This document shows, one piece after another, positions 1-7,038 of a stretch of 9,314 nt of DNA. The stretch is taken from NCBI GenBank assembly GCA_903870955.1, contig CAIQEX010000548.1, positions 1 to 9,314 on the forward strand, given 5' to 3'. The notes beneath the pieces were generated by a model that saw only the letters and a program-made list of their open reading frames with translations, made no database searches and had not been told where the DNA came from. The translations under genes and the position numbers were made by a program. The stretch's first letter is position 1. Every line of letters begins with the position of its first letter. The DNA comes from an uncultured beta proteobacterium (GTDB lineage: Bacteria; Pseudomonadota; Gammaproteobacteria; Burkholderiales; Burkholderiaceae_C).

Positions 1-1078
1 CGGCGACTTGAGCGGTCGAGTTGACATGGCTGGCAAGACGGGCTTCTTTGTCAACTTGGCCACGGCCATGAACCAGTTGCTGGACGTTAGTGAAGGTGTG
101 ATGAGTGACACGGCCAAGGCTTTGGCGGCTCTGGCCGATGGCGATCTGACGCACCGCATCACGCGGGACTATGCGGGCCTGTTTGGACAGGTCAAGGCCA
201 GCGCCAACTCCACCGCTGAAAATCTGACCCGAGTCATCAGCGAGGTGCGTGATGCATCGGATGCACTGACGGGTGCGGCAAGTCAGGTCAGCGCCACTGC
301 GCAATCACTTTCACAGGCCGCCAGCGAACAAGCGGCCAGTGTCGAGCAGACGACTGCCAGCATCGACGTCATGTCCGCTTCCATAGCCCAGAACAGTGAC
401 AACGCCCGGGTTACCGATGGCATGGCCTCCAAGACCAACAAAGAGGCCGCGGATGGGGGCTCGGCTGTGAGCCAGACGGTGACCGCCATGAAGCAGATTG
501 CGACCAAGATTGGCATTGTTGACGACATCGCCTACCAGACCAACCTGTTGGCTCTGAATGCTGCGATTGAAGCCGCGCGCGCCGGTGAGCATGGCAAAGG
601 CTTTGCCGTGGTGGCAGCCGAGGTGCGCAAGTTGGCCGAACGCAGCCAACTCGCCGCCAAGGAAATCGGTGATCTGGCCAGCAACAGTGTGGCGACGGCC
701 GAGCGGGCTGGAAAGCTGTTGGACGAAATTGTGCCCAGCATCCAGAAGACCAGTGAACTGGTGCAAGAGATCGCTGCGGCAAGCTCTGAGCAGAGCGAAT
801 CGGTGGTGCAGATTGGCGGCGCTATGGGGCAACTCAGCAAGGCCACACAGCAAAACGCATCGGCATCCGAAGAGCTTGCAGCGACCAGCGAAGAGTTGTC
901 TGGGCAGGCCGACCAGTTGCAGCAAAGTATTGCCTTTTTCAAAACCGGCGCGGTGGCTGCCGTCGCAGCGCCCAGCCGCCGCAGCCTGGCTGACGAACGG
1001 CGCACAGCGGCACCGCGCCTGACCAGCGCAGTAAGGCCCGCACCGGTGCGCGGAAGTGGTAACTTCAAGCCCTATTGA
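1..1078 (+). CDS. Methyl-accepting chemotaxis protein, 3' part (5' end outside window)
   Basis: This is the cytoplasmic part of a chemoreceptor that would control CheA through CheW. The frame is open at the left edge (first full codon at base 2), so the true start, the sensor domain and any membrane helices are not visible. About 358 residues remain. Two GDL-type HAMP ends occur, GDLSGRV at the very edge and GDLTHRI about 46 residues later, suggesting tandem HAMP-like linkers. A long coiled coil follows, with the conserved hairpin tip ([20 protein letters not shown], then [18 protein letters not shown]) at about 530-650. After the bundle comes a flexible Ala/Pro/Arg-rich tail ending in NFKPY (1061-1075), which fits the x-[HFYW]-x2-[HFYW] pattern of C-terminal CheR-tethering pentapeptides. 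The TGA stop is 21 nt before the ATG of the next gene. The family is certain; the ligand is unknown. Confidence 0.96.
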   Translation, partial: GDLSGRVDMAGKTGFFVNLATAMNQLLDVSEGVMSDTAKALAALADGDLTHRITRDYAGLFGQVKASANSTAENLTRVISEVRDASDALTGAASQVSATAQSLSQAASEQAASVEQTTASIDVMSASIAQNSDNARVTDGMASKTNKEAADGGSAVSQTVTAMKQIATKIGIVDDIAYQTNLLALNAAIEAARAGEHGKGFAVVAAEVRKLAERSQLAAKEIGDLASNSVATAERAGKLLDEIVPSIQKTSELVQEIAAASSEQSESVVQIGGAMGQLSKATQQNASASEELAATSEELSGQADQLQQSIAFFKTGAVAAVAAPSRRSLADERRTAAPRLTSAVRPAPVRGSGNFKPY

Positions 1079-1099
1079 CTATTGACCCACCACGCACTA

Positions 1100-1345
1100 A
1101 TGACCGAAGCACCCAAAGTCCAACCCCGCAACCCGCTGCACGGGCTGACTCTGGAAGCCATTATTCTGGCGCTCGTGGAGGGCTATGGTTGGGCGGGGCT
1201 GGCAGAGCGCATCCCGGTGCGCTGTTTCACCTTGGATCCAAGCGTGGCCTCCAGCCTGAAGTTTCTGCGTAAAACGCCCTGGGCGCGCGACAAAGTCGAA
1301 GGGCTGTACCTGTTCATGCTGCGAGACCTCAAGCGCCGGTCTTGA
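1100..1345 (+). CDS. VF530/DUF2132 family small protein
   Basis: This 81-residue protein matches the VF530 (DUF2132) family: [12 protein letters not shown] near residue 10, a YGW motif near residue 30, [20 protein letters not shown] in the middle, and [10 protein letters not shown] near the end. The family is a compact helical fold described as possibly DNA-binding, but its cellular role is not established. I chose the ATG at 1100 because it gives the usual family length of about 75-80 residues; an in-frame TTG at 1082 would add six residues with no family match. Neither start has a clear Shine-Dalgarno sequence, so translation may depend on coupling to the MCP gene that ends 21 nt upstream. 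No functional link to chemotaxis is evident. An inverted repeat (1328-1333 with 1341-1346) spans the stop codon but lacks a T-tract. Confidence 0.88.
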   Translation: MTEAPKVQPRNPLHGLTLEAIILALVEGYGWAGLAERIPVRCFTLDPSVASSLKFLRKTPWARDKVEGLYLFMLRDLKRRS

Positions 1346-1424
1346 GTCGGTCAGACGGATAGGACTCTGCCGCGAGCACGTCACAGCAAGGGTGCGATTC
1401 TGAGCGGATTGGATCGTATGTACT

Positions 1425-1429
1425 GGGAG
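1425..1429 (+). promoter_or_regulatory. Shine-Dalgarno GGGAG that questions the kinase start
   Basis: GGGAG ends only one base before the ATG at 1431, too close for normal initiation there. It is 7 nt before the in-frame TTG at 1437 (third codon), which is ideal spacing. The real start may be that TTG, making the kinase two residues shorter. No other good Shine-Dalgarno sequence lies just upstream. Confidence 0.4.
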
Positions 1430-1430
1430 C

Positions 1431-2732
1431 ATGGCATTGAACGACGGGATTGAATGGCCCAAAGAGTTGGGGCAGACGCTGTGGACCGAGTTGGAGTACG
1501 TTCGTCTGCTTCAGGGCAGCCTCGACTATCTGCAACCCGGCATATCGATCTACGACCCACAGGACCGCCTTCTGTTCTGCAACCAGAGAATGCGCGAAAT
1601 GTATCCTGAGGTCGGCCACCTGTTTCAAATCGGAATGCCCTATGCGTTGATAGCGCGTGCCTTCTACCGCTACCGGCACGACCGGGTCAAACAATTGACT
1701 GAAGATGAATATGTGGCAGCGCGTATTGCGCACCACGCAAATCCCTCGGGTGTCGATGAAGAGTATCTGAACCACGATGGCACCTGGTTACTGATATGGG
1801 ATCGCAAGACCCCCAATGGCTGCATTATTGGTTTTCGGCTCGATATCACCGAGCGTAAAAACGCTGAGCTGAAAGTTCTGCACGTGGAGAAGGGTGCCAA
1901 ACAGGAGTTGGAAGCTAAAGTTGAGGAACGGACCACCGAACTGAAGCAGGCGCTCGAGAGTCTGCGTGCAACGCAAGAAAAACTCGTGCAGAGTGAGAAG
2001 CTCGCCTCCATGGGACGCCTCGTCGCCGGAATCGCCCACGAAATCAATACACCCTTGGGCAATGCCCAACTGGTAGCGTCCAGCATTCAATCCCGCGTGC
2101 GAGCGTTCAGGGCAACGGGACAAAGCGGGTTGACACGCAAAGCCCTGGAACAGTTTCTGAGTGAACTCGAGACCGGTGCCGATCTGGTCTACAACAATTT
2201 GATGCGTTCCGTAGAACTGGTGCAGGACTTCAAAGATGCAGCGGTGCAACGTGGCATGCGAAAGCTTTCCAGTTTTCTGTTGGAAGGCCAGATGCACAGG
2301 ATTGAGGTTCTATTGCAACCGGTGCTCAAACGCCAAAGCCACCGTTTCACCTATACCGTGACCGAGGGACTTGCCATGCACACCGACGCCGGTGCGCTGG
2401 AGCAAGTCATCACCAATCTGATAAATAACTCGCTAATCCACGCCTTTGAAGATATATCTGCAGGACAGATGCACATTGAATGCAGAACCCATTTTCAGAA
2501 TCTGGTCCTGATTTACACGGACGATGGCAATGGAATGGAGGCCGCAATTCTGGCAAAAATATTCGATCCCTTCTTCACCACCAAGTTGGGTAAAGGCGGC
2601 AGTGGTCTGGGGATGTTCGTGGTGTACAACCTGGTGACCACGACACTGGGTGGTTCTATTGCGGTCGATAGCGCGCCAGGCAAAGGCTTTAAATGCACGA
2701 TTGAAATACCCATGACTGCGGCAAGCGAGTGA
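1431..2732 (+). CDS. Soluble PAS-domain sensor histidine kinase
   Basis: This 433-residue kinase has no signal peptide or membrane helix, so it should sense an intracellular cue. Residues about 22-145 form a PAS domain of the PAS_7 type (LQPGISIYDPQDRLLFCNQRM, ending in GFRLDITERK). A coiled coil runs from about 145 to 190. The dimerisation/phosphotransfer helix has SMGRLVAGIAHEINTPLG with the phospho-acceptor His203 (codon 2037-2039). The ATP-binding domain carries an N box (NLINN, 329-333), G1 (DDGNGM, 364-369), F box (FDPFFTTK, 378-385) and G2 (GGSGLGM, 389-395), so all catalytic boxes are intact. The response regulator starts 124 nt downstream on the same strand and is its most likely partner, although a possible promoter separates them. 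The start is either ATG 1431 or TTG 1437. The PAS ligand cannot be read from the sequence. Confidence 0.95.
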   Translation: MALNDGIEWPKELGQTLWTELEYVRLLQGSLDYLQPGISIYDPQDRLLFCNQRMREMYPEVGHLFQIGMPYALIARAFYRYRHDRVKQLTEDEYVAARIAHHANPSGVDEEYLNHDGTWLLIWDRKTPNGCIIGFRLDITERKNAELKVLHVEKGAKQELEAKVEERTTELKQALESLRATQEKLVQSEKLASMGRLVAGIAHEINTPLGNAQLVASSIQSRVRAFRATGQSGLTRKALEQFLSELETGADLVYNNLMRSVELVQDFKDAAVQRGMRKLSSFLLEGQMHRIEVLLQPVLKRQSHRFTYTVTEGLAMHTDAGALEQVITNLINNSLIHAFEDISAGQMHIECRTHFQNLVLIYTDDGNGMEAAILAKIFDPFFTTKLGKGGSGLGMFVVYNLVTTTLGGSIAVDSAPGKGFKCTIEIPMTAASE

Positions 2733-2767
2733 ATTGATATTTTCTGCAATAGCCTCGATTCATAGGT

Positions 2768-2796
2768 TTGCCGTTGCTGGGTAGGGGCCGTATAAA
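2768..2796 (+). promoter_or_regulatory. Candidate sigma-70 promoter for the response regulator
   Basis: TTGCCG (2768-2773) and TATAAA (2791-2796) are separated by exactly 17 nt; they match the -35 and -10 consensus at 4/6 and 5/6 positions. The site lies in the kinase-regulator gap and would leave a leader of roughly 50 nt before the ATG at 2857. This is found by eye and untested. It suggests the regulator can be expressed independently of the kinase. Confidence 0.4.
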
Positions 2797-2856
2797 TAGT
2801 GCCTGTACGTTATTGTGAGTTTGCTTGTACCATGTAGCTGACCATAACCAGAATTT

Positions 2857-5079
2857 ATGAGCACCACCCATCCATCTGCACGAGGTGACGCGGAAGAACA
2901 GTCCGCGGACTTGGTCGAATTTGCCGACGAACCGGCAAATATGGAAATCGAGCCCTCCGTTGCGCCTTGGATCATTCTGATGGTGGATGATGATCCGGAC
3001 GTGCACAGTGCCACTCTTCACAGCATGCAGGGTATTTATATTTGTGGCCATCCCCTGCACTTTTTGCATGCGTATACCGCCATGCAAGCGCGAGAGTTTG
3101 TAGCCGAACGGGAAGATATTGCCGTCATCATGCTGGACGTGGTGATGGAAACCGACGATGCGGGCCTGAAGCTGGTGAATCAAATCCGAGGTGAATTGGG
3201 TCGGTCCATCGTGCAGATCATTTTGCGCACCGGGCAACCGGGTTTCGCGCCCGAGATCGAAACCATTCGGCAATATGAAATTAATGATTACCGAACCAAG
3301 ACCGAGCTAACCCAGGTACGCCTCTACACCACGTTGTCCGGTGCGATTCGGACTTACCAGCACCTGCATTCCATGGCAGAGACGCGCAGGGGCCTGGAAG
3401 TTGTCGTGCACGCAAGCACAGAACTTAGCCGGGCCCGTGGCCTGCACAAGTTCTCAGAAGGCCTGATTACGCAGTTGTGCGCGCTCCTGCAAATCAAACC
3501 TGACGGAATCGTGTGCGCCAAGGTGGAGGAGCAACGGGGCGGTGATGCAACCATCATTGTTGCAACGGGAATTCACGCTCCCCTGGTGGGCAAAAGCGTG
3601 GCCCAACTCGAGGGCAGCGCGATTGGCCAGGTCATCAAGAAGAGCCTGGACTACCGTGCCAACATATTTGATGCTTGCACCGTCCTGTATTTCCCGGCAA
3701 CCAATGGCCAGTCGCTGGTCGCGTTTGTCGATACCGTGCCACTGAAGGAAATCGATCAACAACTGATTCAGGCGTTTTGTTCCAGCATGACCGTGGGTCT
3801 GGAAAACATATTGCTGCACGAACGCATGTTCAGCCTGGCCTATACAGACCAGCTATTGGGCGTGGCCAATCGCAACCGATTTCTGGATTTGCTTCAAGCC
3901 CGCATGCAGGGGTCGCCAGGCATTACCTTGGCGGTGATTGATCTGGATGACTTCGCCGGGGACATCACCATGTTTGGCCATGCGTTTGGCGATGCCTTGC
4001 TGAAGGCATTTGTGGCGCGGCTTATCGATCAAGTCGGCAGTGAAGTGGATCTGGGTCGTATTTCAGGTGACGCCTTTGCATTGGTTGGCAGGGACGAGTT
4101 CGTCAATCCGCAGGCATTGGCCGGTTGTACTGCGGCCATCCTGAAGGTGCAGCAGCAGATGGTTACGGTTTCTGCCACCTGTGGTCTGGTCAGACTCGAC
4201 TCCGGCAATAGTGACGGCGCCGAAGTTCTCAAGCAAGCCCATGTCGCCTTGAAGCTCGCCAAGTCGCAGTACCGTGGTGCAAGCGTGTACTACAACGACG
4301 AGATGGGGACGGATGCGGCGGAGCGCAGCGCGCTTCTGCGCCGATTGAGAGAAGCCTTCGAGGCTGACCGTCTGTTCGTTGTCTATCAACCGCAGGTTCG
4401 TCTGGCGGACCGCAGCATCGTAGGTGCAGAGGCCTTGCTGCGCTGGCGCAGCGAAGAAGGTCTATTTGTTCCGCCGGATCTGTTTATTCCAGTGGCTGAA
4501 AAGTCGGGCCTGATGGTCACGATTGGTGAGTTTGTCTTGCGTTCGGCCTGCCACCAATTGAAGAAACTCAACGAGGCGGGTTTTGCCGATTTTCGAATGT
4601 CAGTCAACGTGTCGCAAGCGCAGTTTCGTGATCCGCGATTTGTACAAACGGTCAAGCGTGCGCTGGTTGATTCAGGTGTCTCGGCGGTCAACCTTGAACT
4701 GGAAATTACCGAGTCCATGGCCGCGGAAGATTTGGACTTCGTGTTGAGTGTGTTGCACGAACTGAAAAGTGCGGGTGTCACCATCGCCATTGACGATTTC
4801 GGAACCGGCTATTCCTCCTTGAGTATTCTGGGGCGCCTTCCGCTGGACCGGCTAAAAATCGACAAGTCCTTTGTAGATGATTTGGGCGTGACCGAAGGCG
4901 TTGCCAAATCCATCATCGATATTGGCCGCTCACTCAAGCTGGAATTGATCGCTGAAGGGGTGGAGAAAGCCGAGCAGGCCGATGCGTTGCATGCCCTGGG
5001 TTGCCAGGAAGGCCAAGGCTATTTCTATGCATGCCCGTTGCCGGCCGATGCGCTGCACCCTTGGCTGGCGAGTCGCTAA
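2857..5079 (+). CDS. Response regulator: REC-DUF3369-degenerate GGDEF-EAL, predicted c-di-GMP phosphodiesterase
   Basis: This 740-residue cytoplasmic protein should hydrolyse c-di-GMP to pGpG under control of phosphorylation. An acidic N-terminal extension (1-36) leads into a receiver domain (about 38-165) with acidic residues Asp44-46, phospho-acceptor Asp94 (LDVVM), Thr125 and Lys148. Residues about 170-325 fit DUF3369, a GAF-like family that typically follows REC in c-di-GMP regulators. The GGDEF region (about 326-480) is degenerate: the signature reads SGDAF (403-407), the usual FKxxND reads FAGDIT, and the RxxD inhibitory site is absent, so cyclase activity is unlikely. The EAL domain (about 490-735) keeps Glu525 (EAL), Asn584, Glu616, Asp646-Asp647 (DDFGTGYS), Lys667, Glu700 and Gln720, consistent with an active enzyme. 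No strong Shine-Dalgarno sequence precedes the ATG at 2857, so the exact start is less certain. The probable partner is the kinase directly upstream. Confidence 0.94.
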   Translation: MSTTHPSARGDAEEQSADLVEFADEPANMEIEPSVAPWIILMVDDDPDVHSATLHSMQGIYICGHPLHFLHAYTAMQAREFVAEREDIAVIMLDVVMETDDAGLKLVNQIRGELGRSIVQIILRTGQPGFAPEIETIRQYEINDYRTKTELTQVRLYTTLSGAIRTYQHLHSMAETRRGLEVVVHASTELSRARGLHKFSEGLITQLCALLQIKPDGIVCAKVEEQRGGDATIIVATGIHAPLVGKSVAQLEGSAIGQVIKKSLDYRANIFDACTVLYFPATNGQSLVAFVDTVPLKEIDQQLIQAFCSSMTVGLENILLHERMFSLAYTDQLLGVANRNRFLDLLQARMQGSPGITLAVIDLDDFAGDITMFGHAFGDALLKAFVARLIDQVGSEVDLGRISGDAFALVGRDEFVNPQALAGCTAAILKVQQQMVTVSATCGLVRLDSGNSDGAEVLKQAHVALKLAKSQYRGASVYYNDEMGTDAAERSALLRRLREAFEADRLFVVYQPQVRLADRSIVGAEALLRWRSEEGLFVPPDLFIPVAEKSGLMVTIGEFVLRSACHQLKKLNEAGFADFRMSVNVSQAQFRDPRFVQTVKRALVDSGVSAVNLELEITESMAAEDLDFVLSVLHELKSAGVTIAIDDFGTGYSSLSILGRLPLDRLKIDKSFVDDLGVTEGVAKSIIDIGRSLKLELIAEGVEKAEQADALHALGCQEGQGYFYACPLPADALHPWLASR

Positions 5080-5086
5080 GGCAGCA

Positions 5087-5112
5087 CGCATGTGAGGCGT
5101 CTACGCCTTGCG
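5087..5112. terminator. Weak hairpin between convergent genes, possible terminator
   Basis: AGGCG (5095-5099) pairs with CGCCT (5104-5108) around a TCTA loop. An outer CGCA (5087-5090) can pair with TGCG (5109-5112) across a 4-nt bulge. It lies in the 54-nt gap between two converging stop codons, where a bidirectional terminator would be expected. No T-tract follows on either strand, so it is not a canonical intrinsic terminator. Confidence 0.25.
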
Positions 5113-5133
5113 GCCCGCAGTGGGTATCGATCA

Positions 5134-7011
5134 CTAGCGCTGGTTAACAAACTGCACAAAGTTGTCGGCTGACATGGGGCGCGCAATTAGATAACCCTGG
5201 CCGCACTGGCATCCAAATTCGTGCAGCAGGTCGTAAATCGCCTGTTCCTCAATGCCCTCTGCGGTGGTCGTGAGTTCCAGGCTATGGGCCATTTGAATGA
5301 TGGCGCGAACGATGGCCTTCTCCTGGGTTCCGTCCAGAAGTCGCATGACAAAAGACTGGTCAATCTTGAGTTTGTCGACCTTAAAGCGCTGCAAATAAGT
5401 CAGGTTGGAATAGCCCGTGCCGAAATCGTCGATGGCGATCTTCACGCCAAGCGCCTTCAGGCTGCGCAGCATGACGACAAACTTTTCTGTGTCGTGGATC
5501 AGTGCCGACTCGGTAATTTCAAGCTCCAGCAGGCGGGGGTCCAGACCCGATTCATTCAGGGCCTGGGCCACGACAGCCACGATATCGCCCTTGCGAAACT
5601 GCAGAGGTGAGAGATTGATGGCCAGTACAAATTCCGGCAACCCCTGCTTTTGCCAAGCGGCCATTTGTCGACACGCTTCCTGAACCACCCAGGATCCGAT
5701 CTCGACGATGATTCCCGACTTTTCTGCGGCAGAAATAAACAGCCCCGGAGAAATCATGCCTTGCAATGGATGCATCCAGCGAATCAGCGCTTCGGCCCCG
5801 ATCAAGTCCCCCGTTTGCAAACTGATCACCGGTTGAAAGTGGAGCAAAAATTCGTTGTGCAGCAGCGCGCTGCGCATTTGGGCGTGTAGTTGCAGGTTCT
5901 TTTGAATGTTGACATTCATCGCCTCGTCAAAGAAGCGGCTATCGTTTCGGCCGGAGTCCTTGGCTTGGTACATTGCGATGTCGGCCTTTCGCAGCAAGTC
6001 CTCATAGTTCGACGCGTCCTGGGGAAAAACGGCGACGCCAATAGAGCAGGTGGCCACCAACTCGGCTTCACGCAGAACCAGAGGCTGCCGCAGTTGTTCC
6101 ATGATGTTGTTGGCGGCACGCGCGGCATCCTCGGCGTTGGAAACTTCCACAATGCCGACCACAAATTCATCGCCACCATGGCGGCACACCACATCCGATT
6201 TGCGTACGGCCAGACGAAGGCGCCGCGATACCTCTATCAGGTATTCGTCACCTGCTGTGTGGCCCATCGAGTCGTTGACCTCTTTGAAATTGTCCAGATC
6301 AATGAACAGGAGTGCAACCGTGTTGTTATGCCGTTGGGCCTGCACAATCGCTTGCTCGATGCGGTCCCGCCCCAAGGTCCGGTTCGGTAGCCCGGTCAGA
6401 ATGTCGTGCTGCGAGAGGTAGGTCAAATGCTTCTGCGATTCTCTGGCTTTGGCAATCTGTTGCTGAACCCGGGTTAGCGCTTGTCGAAGGTCGCTCACAA
6501 TGAGCCAGATCGCAATGGCACTGGTGGTCAGGATGATGCTGCCATCCCGCCACAGCGCCAGTGGCGTACTCAACTCGGTGTTGCTGCGCATATTCCATTC
6601 GATCGTGGCAAGCGTTAGAAATGCCATGTAGACCAACATGGCCGCCAAAATGGAAAAGAACTGCCACGCCTTGACGAGCAGGCCGGCCATGATGAGGATC
6701 ACTGGAAATGACAGAAACGCCACATCCTTCAAGCCTTCGTTTGACCACATCAGGACCGACATCATCGTAAAGATGGATGTCAGCAACGTCACGTTGCCCC
6801 AATCGGTCTTTCCCAAACGGCTTAGTCTTTGACACAGCAGCATCATCACCATGCCGCTCAGCAAGGTGAAGAATATGTTCCACTTTGCATTCACGAAGTA
6901 GACGGACGCCGCGATGCTCAGGGCGAACAAAGCGAGACTCGAAATTTGGAACAGGCGCCTTGCGCGCAACGCCTGCAGGTCTTCCAATTCAAGTTCGTCT
7001 ACATTGCTCAA
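5134..7011 (-). CDS. Membrane-bound GGDEF-EAL protein (diguanylate cyclase/phosphodiesterase)
   Basis: This 625-residue inner-membrane protein has about six hydrophobic segments (roughly 21-40, 45-60, 74-90, 98-113, 116-137 and 157-173), forming a sensor region I cannot name. A short coiled coil (174-198) follows. The GGDEF domain (about 200-360) has an intact GGDEF (279-283; bases 6163-6177), FIDLDNFKEVND, and an RKSD inhibitory site (270-273) exactly five residues before the motif, suggesting product feedback. The EAL domain (about 372-620) retains Glu407 (EAL), Asn466, Glu498, Asp528-Asp529, Lys549, Glu585 and Gln605. Both halves therefore look catalytically competent; the net direction cannot be predicted. 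Translation starts at TTG (7011), supported by GGAGGT five bases upstream; the nearby ATG at 7004 is out of frame and runs straight into a stop. The gene is 27 nt downstream of the heme MCP on the same strand, a probable two-gene operon. It ends with tandem stops, TAG then TGA. Confidence 0.95.
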   Translation of the reverse strand: MSNVDELELEDLQALRARRLFQISSLALFALSIAASVYFVNAKWNIFFTLLSGMVMMLLCQRLSRLGKTDWGNVTLLTSIFTMMSVLMWSNEGLKDVAFLSFPVILIMAGLLVKAWQFFSILAAMLVYMAFLTLATIEWNMRSNTELSTPLALWRDGSIILTTSAIAIWLIVSDLRQALTRVQQQIAKARESQKHLTYLSQHDILTGLPNRTLGRDRIEQAIVQAQRHNNTVALLFIDLDNFKEVNDSMGHTAGDEYLIEVSRRLRLAVRKSDVVCRHGGDEFVVGIVEVSNAEDAARAANNIMEQLRQPLVLREAELVATCSIGVAVFPQDASNYEDLLRKADIAMYQAKDSGRNDSRFFDEAMNVNIQKNLQLHAQMRSALLHNEFLLHFQPVISLQTGDLIGAEALIRWMHPLQGMISPGLFISAAEKSGIIVEIGSWVVQEACRQMAAWQKQGLPEFVLAINLSPLQFRKGDIVAVVAQALNESGLDPRLLELEITESALIHDTEKFVVMLRSLKALGVKIAIDDFGTGYSNLTYLQRFKVDKLKIDQSFVMRLLDGTQEKAIVRAIIQMAHSLELTTTAEGIEEQAIYDLLHEFGCQCGQGYLIARPMSADNFVQFVNQR

Positions 7012-7016
7012 GGTTT

Positions 7017-7022
7017 ACCTCC
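7017..7022 (-). promoter_or_regulatory. Strong Shine-Dalgarno GGAGGT fixing a TTG start
   Basis: Read on the minus strand, GGAGGT is followed by five bases and then TTG AGC AAT. This near-perfect site in the 27-nt gap after the heme MCP stop supports TTG at 7011 as the start of the GGDEF-EAL protein. The first in-frame ATG would be well inside the second membrane helix. Confidence 0.75.
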
Positions 7023-7038
7023 AAGAGAAGGCGGCCAA

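Noticed and set aside
311..925. Open frame of 204 codons on the - strand antisense to the first MCP
   Set aside because: It is a shadow of the MCP coiled-coil region with no family resemblance and no ribosome-binding site.
1328..1346. CTCAAG-N7-CTTGAG hairpin at the end of the VF530/DUF2132 gene
   Set aside because: The arms are short, include coding bases and the stop codon, and no T-tract follows, so a terminator call is not supported.
5905..6400. Overlapping + strand open frames antisense to the GGDEF domain
   Set aside because: The opposite strand has an intact GGDEF domain with all expected motifs; these frames show no domain or start signal.
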